Positions 30,943 through 39,194 of a DNA stretch of 64,000 bases are shown here, in pieces. The stretch is from Streptomyces roseicoloratus (GTDB taxonomy: Bacteria; Actinomycetota; Actinomycetes; Streptomycetales; Streptomycetaceae). Location: the NCBI RefSeq assembly GCF_004117935.1, contig NZ_SDOY01000164.1, positions 1 through 64,000 on the forward strand. Reading direction: 5' to 3'. The notes beneath the pieces are model-generated. The model did no database searches, was not told the origin of the DNA, and saw nothing but the letters and a program-made list of their open reading frames with translations. The number at the start of each line of letters is the position of its first letter. Positions within the stretch are counted from its first letter, which is position 1. The translations under genes were made by a program, and so were the position numbers.

Positions 30943-32217
30943 TCAGAACTTCAGCACCTCGCGGTCGAGCGGATACCGCGCGCGGTGAAGGCCGTCGTAC
31001 GGCGAGGGCGTGATCGGCAGGACGCCGGTCGGCTGCAGGCCCAGGTTGTCGTCCCAGATGCGGGGTTCGACGTGTCCGACGACGCGGAACTCCCGGAAGG
31101 TGAACGGCGGGCTGTCGGTCGGGAAGAACTCGGGGGTGGTCATCACCTGGAAGTGCAGGTGCGGCGTGGTCGAGTTGCCACTGTTGCCGATCAGCCCGAG
31201 GACCCGGCCGGGTTCGACGTGGTCGCCCTCCCGGACCTTGAGCGAACCGGGCTTCAGGTGGGCGTAGAGCAGGTAGCGGCCGGGCGCGACCTCCACGGTG
31301 ACGTGGTTGCCGACGGTCTCCTCGATCGGCGGGACCGGCGGCGTGACGGGCGGCGTGTTGTCCGGGATCCCGTCCTGGACCTCCACCACCCTGCCGCCGG
31401 CCGCCGCCACGACCGGCTGCCGGTAGCTCAGGTAGCTGGTGAGCCGTGCGGGGTCGCCCTCCCAGGTCTGTCCCCGCTCGCCGACCCGGTACCAGTCGAT
31501 CGCGAAGCGCTGCGGTACGTAGAAGCGACCGTTGATCGGGCCGAGGCCGCGCCGGTGGTGGGTGTTGCCGCAGCACGACTCGCTGGAGTACCAGGTGCCG
31601 GGGCGGACCGGCGCGTTCAGGTTCAGCGGCGCGGTGCGGCCGGTCGGGGTGGCCTGAACCGTCTCCTCGAACGGGGAGGAACCGGAGGCGGTGACGACGG
31701 CGCCCGAGAGATGGTGTTCGAGGACCTTGGGCGCCCGTTCGCCGCGCTCGAGAACCAGGTCCAGCCAGATCACCCACTGCTGGGAGCCCGCGATGACGGT
31801 CGGCGTCGGCCCCGGGGGCGCGGGGGTGTAGCCGTCCGCACCCGGCAGGGGATCACCCACGGGATTGGCGGCGTCGGCCAGCGCCTGGCCGCCCAGTGAG
31901 CCCACCACCCGGTGGGTGCGGGCGTCCCGGACCTCGACGCGGTCGAGGCGCACCCGCGTGCTGCTGGACAGGGCGTTCGTGGTGAGCAGTTCGTACGAGA
32001 GGTGCGTCCTGCCGTCCGTGGCGCGGAACGGCGTCGGTTCGGTCATCACCGCCGCCGTCAACGGCGTGAACTGCGGGCCGGGTGCCGGACCGGCCCCGTC
32101 GGTCCCGTATCCGGGTGCCGTCGAGGCCGTCAGCATGCCGGCTGCGAGGAGGGCGGCCACGAGCCCGCGACGTAGCGAGCTCCGGCGTGTGCGGTTGCGA
32201 GGGTCGCGCTCTGCCAT
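30943..32217 (-). CDS. Exported M23-family (LytM) peptidase
   Basis: A 424-aa protein with a basic N terminus and a signal segment (LVAALLAAGMLTASTAPG, about 19-36). The C-terminal half is a lysostaphin-like M23 domain: FAID (238-241), GNHVTVEV (303-310), LLYAHLKPGSL (316-326), GLIGNSGNSTTPHLHF (341-356), with H353 and H355 as zinc ligands. It should cleave cell-wall peptides or act in a non-peptidoglycan M23 role. The N-terminal 200 residues form a beta-rich domain. ATG 32217 is chosen because it begins the basic signal peptide; the frame to 32595 is read-through. Confidence 0.85.
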   Translation of the reverse strand: MAERDPRNRTRRSSLRRGLVAALLAAGMLTASTAPGYGTDGAGPAPGPQFTPLTAAVMTEPTPFRATDGRTHLSYELLTTNALSSSTRVRLDRVEVRDARTHRVVGSLGGQALADAANPVGDPLPGADGYTPAPPGPTPTVIAGSQQWVIWLDLVLERGERAPKVLEHHLSGAVVTASGSSPFEETVQATPTGRTAPLNLNAPVRPGTWYSSESCCGNTHHRRGLGPINGRFYVPQRFAIDWYRVGERGQTWEGDPARLTSYLSYRQPVVAAAGGRVVEVQDGIPDNTPPVTPPVPPIEETVGNHVTVEVAPGRYLLYAHLKPGSLKVREGDHVEPGRVLGLIGNSGNSTTPHLHFQVMTTPEFFPTDSPPFTFREFRVVGHVEPRIWDDNLGLQPTGVLPITPSPYDGLHRARYPLDREVLKF

Positions 32218-32555
32218 GGTGCTCTTCCAGTCGTCGGATCCCGTGCCGTGCAGGGCACCGGCACGCCCCGCGCCGAGGCGCAGGCCCATGTGTAACCCGG
32301 CGAGGCGCCGCTCCGGCCCGAGGGCGCCGGAGCCCGGTCCGAACTGCACCCGTCCAGCCGCATCCTGCCCGCCGGGTCGCCGCCGGCGGTGCCGGAGCGG
32401 TGGGGCCTTCCCCCGTCCTGTGGAGGGACGTGCCACGCCCCGCCCGCGGAGGCGATGAACAGCGGTCGCCGCGGGGCGGGCCGCGGCCGGGACGCCGGGG
32501 CGGCCGGGAAGCCGGGAAGCCGGGAAGCCGGGAAGCCGGGAAGCCGGGCAAAACT
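32218..32555. other. Intergenic region with 9-bp tandem repeat
   Basis: Divergent region between the M23 and MarR genes. The only notable element is CCGGGAAG(C) repeated five to six times at about 32508-32548. No gene is seen. Confidence 0.5.
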
Positions 32556-32572
32556 GGTTGCATTGCCGAACC
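32556..32572. promoter_or_regulatory. MarR operator, copy A
   Basis: GGTTGCATTGCCGAACC, an imperfect dyad with GGTT/AACC ends. It matches the second copy at 32577 under GGTTGNANNGNCGAACC. The two start 21 bp apart, two helical turns. Confidence 0.65.
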
Positions 32573-32576
32573 TTCT

Positions 32577-32593
32577 GGTTGTACGGTCGAACC
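32577..32593. promoter_or_regulatory. MarR operator, copy B, abutting the start codon
   Basis: GGTTGTACGGTCGAACC ends directly at ATG 32594. There is no ribosome binding site between it and the ATG, so the mRNA may be leaderless, and the sites would then overlap the core promoter. Confidence 0.65.
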
Positions 32594-33043
32594 ATGTCCA
32601 GGAAACACAGCGCCGATGACCCGGCCGCTCTCCAGGCGGCGGTGGCGGGCTTCGTGCGCGCCTTCGGGCTGCATCAGACGGAAACCACCCCCTGCGGGCA
32701 GCCGATCTCGGTCTCCGAGGCGCATGCGATGGGTGAGCTGGCGCAGGACGGGGAGCTCCGGCAGGTCGAACTGACCCGCCGGCTACGACTGCAGAAGAGC
32801 ACGGTGAGCCGGTTGGTGGGGCAGTTGACCGGCCGTGGCTGGGTGGAGCGCGCGCAGGCCGAGGACGACGGACGCGGTGTCGTCCTGCGACTCACTCCCG
32901 CGGGGCGGCAAGCGGCGCAGAACCTCGCCGAAGCCCGGCGGGAACGGTTCGCCCGGCTGCTCGACTCGATCCCGGCCCATGAACGGGCGGGCGTGCTCCA
33001 CGCCTTCGACGTCATGAGGGAGGCATGGGATGGGGATCGGTAG
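32594..33043 (+). CDS. MarR-family regulator
   Basis: A 149-aa winged-helix regulator. The DNA-binding part (about 45-110) includes LTRRLRLQKSTVSRLVGQLTGRGWVER and the wing DDGRGVVLRLT. Helices at both ends provide the dimer interface. ATG 32594 directly follows two matching 17-bp operator copies, implying autorepression and possibly a leaderless transcript. The next gene begins 14 bases inside its end, so the target may be the downstream lipoprotein. The inducer is unknown. Confidence 0.88.
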   Translation: MSRKHSADDPAALQAAVAGFVRAFGLHQTETTPCGQPISVSEAHAMGELAQDGELRQVELTRRLRLQKSTVSRLVGQLTGRGWVERAQAEDDGRGVVLRLTPAGRQAAQNLAEARRERFARLLDSIPAHERAGVLHAFDVMREAWDGDR

Positions 33044-33587
33044 GCGCCGGGGTGCGGGCGCGGGCGCGGGCGCGTTCGGGGGCAGCGTGGGCGTGGCGGT
33101 CGTCGGCGCGGTGACGGTCGTCGCGCTGGCGGCGGGCTGTTCGCCACAGGATTCCGGCGGGAGCCGGGCGGATCGGCAGGGCTCGGTCGCCGAGCGGGGC
33201 GAGAGCGTGATGCCGTTCGACCTCGAGCGGACCACCCACCGTTTCACCGCCACGGCGACAGGCGGCGTCCAGGACGTGGTGGCCGACCGGCGCGGTGACA
33301 CCCGGCAGATCGACCTGATACGGGTTCACCTGCGCGAGGAGGCCGAGGCGTTCGGCCGGGGCGACTTCGGCGACCCGGCCGCGATCCACGGCGCCGACAT
33401 GCCCGGCCTCGCCGAACTGCGAGCGGGGCATGACCGTATCGAAGTGCGCTACACGGAGCGGACCGACGGGGCCACCCTGACGTACACCACCAGGGATTCC
33501 GCCCTGGTCGACGCCTTGCACGACTGGTTCGCAGCCCAGCTCGGCGACCACGGCGCACACGCCGAGTCCGGCCACGGAAGTCGATGA
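33030..33587 (+). CDS. Lipoprotein of an uncharacterised family
   Basis: A 185-aa protein. A long Gly/Ala-rich signal peptide ends in lipobox LAAGC (Cys about 37). The mature domain has FDLERTTHRFTATATGGVQDVV, then LIRVHLREEAEAFGRGDFGDPAAIHG (the most conserved block), then PGLAELRAGHDRIEVRYTE. Relatives are sometimes labelled aspartate carbamoyltransferase in databases, which the sequence does not support. ATG 33030 follows GAGGGAGG and overlaps the MarR gene by 14 bases, so MarR control is likely. The function is unknown. Confidence 0.75.
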   Translation: MGIGRRRGAGAGAGAFGGSVGVAVVGAVTVVALAAGCSPQDSGGSRADRQGSVAERGESVMPFDLERTTHRFTATATGGVQDVVADRRGDTRQIDLIRVHLREEAEAFGRGDFGDPAAIHGADMPGLAELRAGHDRIEVRYTERTDGATLTYTTRDSALVDALHDWFAAQLGDHGAHAESGHGSR

Positions 33588-33666
33588 CGGGGGGAGGGAC
33601 GGAGAGAGGGCGGAGAGGGGGCGGAGAGGGGGCGGACGCGCGGCCGGCTCCGAGGTCTACCGCCGG

Positions 33667-34116
33667 TCAGACGGTGGGGGCGACGGTGGAGGTGGTCGGG
33701 GGCTGTTCGGTCGCGCAGTGGAGGCACTTGCTCGCTGCCGCCGGCAGGTCCTCGGAGAGGCAGGCCGGGCAGGTCTTGACGGGGCCCGGTTCGCCGAAGG
33801 CCTTGACGCCGCGGCGGGCCTGGTAGTGCTTGTACGGCACGACGATCAGGAAGTAGACGACCGCCATGAAGATGATGAAGTAGATCAGGGCGGAGATGAA
33901 CTGTCCCAGGTCGAGATAGGTCGCCTGGTTGCCGTCGTCCCCGAGCTGCCATCCGAGTCCCATCGACTCGCCGCCCTGGAAACGGCTGACGATCGGGTTG
34001 ATCACGAAGTCCGTGAAGGCCTTGATCAGGGTGGAGAAGGCCAGCGCGATGACCAGTCCGACGGCGATCGTGACGAGATCGCCGCGCATGAGGAAGTTCT
34101 TGAAGCCTTTGAGCAC
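33667..34116 (-). CDS. mscL: Large-conductance mechanosensitive channel with zinc-ribbon tail
   Basis: A 149-aa channel protein. It has the MscL N terminus (MLKGFKNFLMRGDLVTIAVGLVIALAF), first helix with GLVIALAF, periplasmic loop, and second helix IYFIIFMAVVYFLIVVPYK. A cytoplasmic tail follows with CPACLSEDLPAAASKCLHC, a CxxC...CxxC zinc-ribbon-like motif in place of the usual charged helix bundle. It opens as a pentamer under membrane tension. ATG 34116 with an AAAGGACGCGG ribosome binding site is the family start. Confidence 0.9.
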   Translation of the reverse strand: MLKGFKNFLMRGDLVTIAVGLVIALAFSTLIKAFTDFVINPIVSRFQGGESMGLGWQLGDDGNQATYLDLGQFISALIYFIIFMAVVYFLIVVPYKHYQARRGVKAFGEPGPVKTCPACLSEDLPAAASKCLHCATEQPPTTSTVAPTV

Positions 34117-34446
34117 CGTCCGCGTCCTTTCTGGGTGTCCGGATGCCCCGCGTCGGGCTCCGCGGGAGCCGTGCTGAGCAGCTAATCGCAGGTCGCGCGG
34201 CAGGCACGGGAGCCACGGCGCGATGACGCACGGACGGCGGCAGCCGAACCGCCGACCGCCTCACCCGTCTCGGCGTTGTCCGACCGGTACGGGCGAGGCG
34301 GTCCGTCCTCGCGGGCGGGGGTCCCGGGCAGGCGGGGCGGAGGGCTCGTCCACCGTGCCGTCGTCCATCCCGGGTGGCCGGGACCGAGCGGCTCGTCTAC
34401 CGTGCCGTCGTCCCCCCGGGGGCGGGGCAGGAAGGCTGGTCGTGTC
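34117..34446. other. Intergenic region between mscL and glycosyltransferase
   Basis: 330 bp without a gene. A 23-bp sequence, GCTCGTCCACCGTGCCGTCGTCC in its first copy, appears at about 34346 and again (one mismatch) at 34392. These repeats read as part of the ORF upstream of the true glycosyltransferase start but look non-coding. mscL and glycosyltransferase promoters are divergent here. Confidence 0.5.
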
Positions 34447-35916
34447 GTGCGCGTGCTGATCGTCACCGCCGGGTCGCGAGGAGACGTCGCGCCCTTCACC
34501 GGGCTGGGGCAGCGGCTCGCGCGGGCCGGCCACGAGGTCGCCGTGGCCGCCCACCCGGCCTTCGCCGAGCTCGTCGGCGGGTGCGGTCTCGGTTTCCGGC
34601 CCGTACCGGGAGACCCGCAGCGGCTGATCCGGGACTGGGCCCGCGCCGGATCGCGGGACGAGGTGCGGGCGTTGACCAGGGCGTACGCGGACGGGCTCGC
34701 CGACGGAGTCGCGGAGGCGGTGGCGGGCGGGGCCGACCTGCTGCTGACGCCCTTCGGTCCGGCACCGCTCAGCAGGACGGCCGGCGAGGCCCTCGGCATC
34801 CCGGTCGTCGGGACGTACCTCGTGCCCGCGTTCGCCACCGGACGGTTTCCGCTGCCCCACGCCAACGGCGGCGACGACGACCTGGGCCCGGACGGCAACC
34901 TCGCGGCGGGCCGGGAGGTGCTGCGGCGCGCGGAAGCCGCCTTCGCGGGCGCCGTGACCCGGCTGCGGGCCCGCCTCGGGCTGCCCGACGGCACGCCGTC
35001 GGCGCCCGCGGACGTCCGGCCGGTCTTCCACGGCTACAGCCCGCTGGTGGTACCGCGCCCCGACGACTGGCCGTCCGGGGTCCACGTGTCGGGCTACTGG
35101 TGGCCCGCCCGTCCGGACGGCTGGCGTCCGCCGGACCGACTGGTCGACTTCCTCCGGGCGGGCCCGCCCCCGGTGTTCATCGGCTTCGGCAGCATGGCGC
35201 CGGGGGAGGGAGAACGCCTCGGCGAGCTGGTGGCGGCGGCGGTCCGGCGCGCGGGCGTCCGCGCGGTGGTGCAGGCGGGATGGGCCGGGCTGGGCGGCCA
35301 CGGCAGCGGAAGCGGAAGGGACTACGGGAGTGCCGGTCGCGGCGGCGGTGGCGGCCACGACGGGAGTGCCGGTCGCGGTGGCGGTGGCGGTGGCGGCCAC
35401 GACGGCGGCGACGGGAGCCACGGGAGCTACGGGAGCTACGGCTACGCCGACTACAGCAACCACAGCAGCCACGGCGACTACAGCAACCACGGAAGCCACG
35501 GCGACCACGGCGACTACGGCGACTACGGCGATGACAGCGATGACGTCCTCGCCATCGGCGACGTCCCGCACGACTGGCTGTTCCCCCGTACCGCCGCCGT
35601 CGTCCACCACGCCGGGGCCGGTACCACCGGTGCCGGGCTGCGGGCCGGGGTGCCCGCCGTGCCCGTGCCCGTGATGGCGGACCAGCCGTTCTGGGCCTCT
35701 CGGTTGTGCGAACTGGGCGTCGCCCCGAGGGCGTTGACGTTCCGGGAGCTCACCGCCGAGGCCCTCGGTGACGCGATCACCGCCTGCCTGTCCGAGCCTG
35801 CCCTCCGGCGCCGCGCGTCCGGGCTCGCCCAGGGAATCGCGGCGGAGGACGGCGCGGCGGCGCTGCTCGCGCACCTCGACGCCCGCCCGGGCACGGGGCC
35901 CGCCGGAGCCGGGTGA
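34447..35916 (+). CDS. GT1-type glycosyltransferase with low-complexity insert
   Basis: A 489-aa GT-B glycosyltransferase related to macrolide/sterol glycosyltransferases. It starts VRVLIVTAGSRGDVAPFTGLGQRL and has the donor-site block DWLFPRTAAVVHHAGAGTTGAGLRAGVP with PVMADQPFWA. Between residues about 283 and 364 a Gly/His/Ser/Tyr/Asp-rich segment (GGGGGHDGS, SHGDYSNHGSHGDHGDYGDYGD) splits the C-terminal domain after VVQAGWAGL. Homologues continue there directly with the donor domain. The frame stays open, so activity is possible with a flexible loop. GTG 34447 is the family start. The acceptor is unknown. Confidence 0.85.
   Translation: MRVLIVTAGSRGDVAPFTGLGQRLARAGHEVAVAAHPAFAELVGGCGLGFRPVPGDPQRLIRDWARAGSRDEVRALTRAYADGLADGVAEAVAGGADLLLTPFGPAPLSRTAGEALGIPVVGTYLVPAFATGRFPLPHANGGDDDLGPDGNLAAGREVLRRAEAAFAGAVTRLRARLGLPDGTPSAPADVRPVFHGYSPLVVPRPDDWPSGVHVSGYWWPARPDGWRPPDRLVDFLRAGPPPVFIGFGSMAPGEGERLGELVAAAVRRAGVRAVVQAGWAGLGGHGSGSGRDYGSAGRGGGGGHDGSAGRGGGGGGGHDGGDGSHGSYGSYGYADYSNHSSHGDYSNHGSHGDHGDYGDYGDDSDDVLAIGDVPHDWLFPRTAAVVHHAGAGTTGAGLRAGVPAVPVPVMADQPFWASRLCELGVAPRALTFRELTAEALGDAITACLSEPALRRRASGLAQGIAAEDGAAALLAHLDARPGTGPAGAG
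35290..35540 (+). repeat. In-frame repetitive insert in the glycosyltransferase gene
   Basis: About 250 bp of GGCGGTGGC, CACGGCGACTAC and AGCCACGG-type short repeats, in frame, within the donor domain coding region. Two CGGGAGTGCCGGTCGCGG(C/T)GGCGG copies occur near 35326 and 35359. The base pattern suggests stepwise expansion by slippage. Confidence 0.8.
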
Positions 35917-35968
35917 GGGGGACCGGCTTCCTGCCGGGTGCGGCGGCCGGTTTCCCTCTCGGCCGCGC

Positions 35969-36193
35969 TTACCGGCCGCTGTCCTCGGCGAGGGTGTGGG
36001 CGACGAGGGCGTTGGCGTGGCCGTGGCCCAGGCCGTGCTCGGTCTTGAGCCAGCCGACCAGCTCCATGTGCTTCGTCAGCGGGGAGGAGCGGATGAGGTC
36101 CTTCCACTCGGCGATCGGCCGGCCGTACTTCTTCTCGATGGAAGGGAAATAGCTGGCAGGGCCCTTCACGGAGGCGTTCGCCGTGGCGGTCAT
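35969..36193 (-). CDS. DUF4287-domain protein
   Basis: A 74-aa protein with the DUF4287 pattern: GPASYFPSIEKKYGRPIAEWKDLI, then LTKHMELVGWLKTEHGLGHGHANALV. The family is small, helical and often fused to DUF5655; its role is unknown. ATG 36193 has GGAGCC upstream on the minus strand. It follows the YihY-type gene on the same strand after 155 bp. Confidence 0.85.
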   Translation of the reverse strand: MTATANASVKGPASYFPSIEKKYGRPIAEWKDLIRSSPLTKHMELVGWLKTEHGLGHGHANALVAHTLAEDSGR

Positions 36194-36348
36194 GGGTGGC
36201 TCCGTTTCGGATGACGACGGGTTGTCGCCGGTATGACCGGCGGCACGGCGAGAAGTCATCGCTCCCGGCGGTGTGTTCCGGGTCACTCCGCGGACCGCCG
36301 CACCGTCCTCGGATGTCCGGCGCCCCCGTACCGATGTCCGCCGGGGCC

Positions 36349-37473
36349 TCAGGTGTCCGGGTCCGGAGGCTTCCCCTGCGTCCCGGGGTCGCCGGTCGGC
36401 CCGGAGCCATCGGCGCGTCCCTGCGGGGGTGTGCCCAGCCAGGCGGGGAACGGGCCCGAGGTCGCCACGACCTGACCGACCGCCACGCAGACGACGATCA
36501 CGCAGCAGCCCGCGATGAGCCACGACAGGAACGTGAAGACGTAGCCGATCGGGCCGTAGTGCGCCTGGCTCTGCTGGAGTGCCTGCGGCATCACCAGCGG
36601 TGAGGCGTAGGTGAACGCCGTCATCCCGACGCCTGCGAGCACGGCGCCCGGCAGCAGCGGCGCCCAGCCGATCCGCGCGCCGAGCAGCAGGTGCTGCGTC
36701 CACCACCACAACGCGACCGACGCCACCACCGAGACCAGCAGCCCTACGACGGCCCCGCCGCCGAAGCCCTGGCGGATCGCCGTCTGGAAGAGGAAGACGC
36801 ACAACCAGCCCAGGATCCACACCAGCCACCTCCACGCCGTGAGGCGGGCGCTCCCCTTGGGCAGGTCCCAGCAGCGTTCGCAGACCCGCTGGAGCGCCCG
36901 GCTGAGTGCCGTCGCCGAGATCAGCATGACGATCACGCCGGCCGCGCCGACACTGCTCCCCAGCTCGCCGTCGGCGGTCAGCGCCTGCTCGACGTCGTCC
37001 GTCGGGGCCTTGTCGCCCAGGAACGAGTGGACGGCGTCGGCCAGGAGGTCCTTCACGCCCTGCGGCGCGAAGGTGGACACGACGATCAGCAGCGGAAGCG
37101 CCGCCAGGAACGTCTGCGCGGCCAGCCGCGCGGCGGCCTCCATCGTGTTCACCCGGGACAGACGCACGAGGACCCGGCCGACGACCGGTGTCCCCTGGAG
37201 CTTCGACTCCGCGAGAGCCCTCCACCGACGCGCGAACGTCTCCCCACGCGGAGGACTCCCCTCACGCGGAGGCTCTCCCTCACGCGGAGGCTCTCCCTCA
37301 CGCGGAGGCTCTCCCTCACTCGGAGGCTCTCCCTCACTCGGGGGCCTTCCCTCACGCGGAGGCTCTCCCTCACGCGAGGACTTCCCCGCGCTCACGAGCT
37401 TCCGCCGACGGGCGAGCATCCCCTCCCGCGGGGGCGTCTCCTCACGTTTCCCCTCGCGCTTGCCCTCCCGCAC
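36349..37473 (-). CDS. YihY/BrkB-family membrane protein with repeat-rich N terminus
   Basis: A YihY/virulence-factor BrkB-type inner-membrane protein with about six helices; conserved parts are NTMEAAARLAAQTFLAALPLLIV, ALSRALQRVCERCWDLP and YGPIGYVFTFLSWLIAGCCVIV. The N-terminal 90 residues are charged and include six to seven copies of a hexapeptide like GEPPRE (DNA 37256-37375). The start is uncertain: GTG 37473 gives 374 aa and ATG 37419 gives 356 aa. The upstream gene ends at 37527, bounding the choice. Family members were once called ribonuclease BN wrongly; the true role is unknown. Confidence 0.8.
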   Translation of the reverse strand: MREGKREGKREETPPREGMLARRRKLVSAGKSSREGEPPREGRPPSEGEPPSEGEPPREGEPPREGEPPREGSPPRGETFARRWRALAESKLQGTPVVGRVLVRLSRVNTMEAAARLAAQTFLAALPLLIVVSTFAPQGVKDLLADAVHSFLGDKAPTDDVEQALTADGELGSSVGAAGVIVMLISATALSRALQRVCERCWDLPKGSARLTAWRWLVWILGWLCVFLFQTAIRQGFGGGAVVGLLVSVVASVALWWWTQHLLLGARIGWAPLLPGAVLAGVGMTAFTYASPLVMPQALQQSQAHYGPIGYVFTFLSWLIAGCCVIVVCVAVGQVVATSGPFPAWLGTPPQGRADGSGPTGDPGTQGKPPDPDT

Positions 37474-37526
37474 GAGCTTCCGCCGGCGCGCGGAGCGGGC
37501 CTCCGACGTCGTGCTCGGGCGGCGCC

Positions 37527-38981
37527 TCAGACCGCCCCCTCGGGCGGTGTCGGGGGCGGCCCGCTCCCTGCGACGTGGCGCGCCGGGCGCTCGGCGTCGG
37601 TCGTGGCGCGGCCGGTCGCCGCCAGGAGGGCGATCACCGCGAGGACGGCCAGCAGGATCAGTACCAGGAGCAGGATGGTGAGGGCCGTGGGGTGGTTCCA
37701 GAGCGCGAAGAGCAGCACCACGACCAGCAGGGCGCCGAGCGTGATCCACCGCCGGTTCGTCTCCGTCCAGACGCCCGCCCGGCCGGTCCGCACGTGGTGG
37801 GCGTATCCCCAGGCCGCCGCCGAGTCCGCGGTGCGCTCGGCCGCTCCCCGTACCGCCACGGGCAGCCGGCCGGGGCCGATCAGATACGCGCCGAGGGCGA
37901 CGACGAGGCCCAGGACGATCGCCGTGCGCAGCGCGACGCGCAGGAAGTGCAGCAGCGTGTCGAACACGGACGCCGCGGCGGCCTTCGACTGGACCTGCGA
38001 CGGCAGGTGGTCGAGGTAGTAGCGGCGTGCCACGACCAGGCCGATGACGACGACCAGGCAGGCGAACGCCGCCCCCAGCGCCGTACGGGCCAGCGCGCGC
38101 CGCCGTCGGTGGGCCAGCAGGACGCCGGCGGCGCCGATGGCGACGACGATCACCGGGAACCAGTTGCCCACGACGTCCAGCGCGTGCGCCAGGCCGCGGA
38201 CCTTGCCGAGCTGGTCGGACTGGAACAGCACCATCTGCTTGTCGACGTCGGGGATCTTGTCGGCCGGCCCCACGCCCGCGTTCACCAGGTCTTCCTTGAC
38301 GCGGTCGACGGCCTCGCCGATGTCCAGGGTGACCGTGCCCCCGTCCACGCCGACCGCGCCGCGCCCCTGTCCGGTCAGCGCGTGCACGACGGCGTTGTGG
38401 GCGGCCCGGTTGGCGGTCGTCCAGACCTTCTCGAAGCGGTCGCTCTCGACGAAGCGCGTGGCGATCTTCCGGACGGCTCCGTCGACGGCCGAATCGAGCT
38501 GCGGACCGAGTTTCCGCACCGCGTCCGCGGCCCGCGGCGGCAGGCCTTCCTTCTTCAGCCAGTCGGAGACGTCCGCCATGACCTGGCCGCCGTCGACGCG
38601 TACGTCGGCCGCGTGGGTGATGCGGGCGACGGCCGCCGCCTCGATGTCCGGATCGCTCGCCAGCGGGGCGACCGTCTGCACGTACCGATCGGTGTCCAGG
38701 GCGATGTCGTGCACCCATACGGTGAGCAGCGCGACCGGCACCAGGATGCAGGTGAGGACCAGGAGGACCGCCGAGGAGACGCGCCGCGCCCACCTGACCG
38801 CCGAGGAGCCGCCCGCCGGGCCGCCAGTCGGGTCCGGGCCGCGAGTCGGGTCGGGGCCGTGAGTCGGGTCCGGGCCGTCCGCCGGGGTCTCCGCCGGGTC
38901 CCGTGCGGGGCCGTCCGCCGGCCCTCCCGCCGGTCTCGCCGGCTTCCCGCCCTCCGCGGGTGGTTCCTGCTGGCTGCTCAT
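37527..38981 (-). CDS. Multi-pass membrane protein of unknown function
   Basis: A 484-aa protein. A Pro/Gly/Asp-rich N-terminal tail (1-60) has DPTHGPDPTRGPDPT repeats. Then come a membrane helix (SSAVLLVLTCILVPVALLTVWV), an extracytoplasmic domain of about 200 residues with PLASDPDIEAAAVARIT, and four to five more helices. Similar proteins are common and unnamed in streptomycetes. It precedes the YihY-type gene in the same direction with a 50-bp gap, so they are probably an operon. Its upstream GAGCGCTC-rich region gives no clear operator. Confidence 0.75.
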   Translation of the reverse strand: MSSQQEPPAEGGKPARPAGGPADGPARDPAETPADGPDPTHGPDPTRGPDPTGGPAGGSSAVRWARRVSSAVLLVLTCILVPVALLTVWVHDIALDTDRYVQTVAPLASDPDIEAAAVARITHAADVRVDGGQVMADVSDWLKKEGLPPRAADAVRKLGPQLDSAVDGAVRKIATRFVESDRFEKVWTTANRAAHNAVVHALTGQGRGAVGVDGGTVTLDIGEAVDRVKEDLVNAGVGPADKIPDVDKQMVLFQSDQLGKVRGLAHALDVVGNWFPVIVVAIGAAGVLLAHRRRRALARTALGAAFACLVVVIGLVVARRYYLDHLPSQVQSKAAAASVFDTLLHFLRVALRTAIVLGLVVALGAYLIGPGRLPVAVRGAAERTADSAAAWGYAHHVRTGRAGVWTETNRRWITLGALLVVVLLFALWNHPTALTILLLVLILLAVLAVIALLAATGRATTDAERPARHVAGSGPPPTPPEGAV

Positions 38982-39194
38982 GAGCGCTCCTGGAGGGTCG
39001 GGTGCCTGCCTTCCATTTCTGCCGCCGGCCGGCGCGAGCGCACGTCCGGATGGGCTGTACGGGCTGTACGGGCTGGGCGGCCGCTCGGGCCGTACGCGTG
39101 GGGCGCCCCGCGTACTGCGCGCTCCGGAGCCCGCACCCCCGTCCCCTCGTCCCCCCCTCCCCGCCCCGCGCCGTCGTGCGCGATCATGCGCTGT

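Noticed and set aside
33030..33587. Aspartate carbamoyltransferase
   Set aside because: Relatives may carry this label, but the protein is a 185-aa lipoprotein without carbamoyl-phosphate or aspartate binding motifs.
37188..39194. Long N-terminal extension in frame with the D-2-hydroxyacid dehydrogenase
   Set aside because: It runs antisense through the YihY-type and membrane protein genes; the family start is near 39195.
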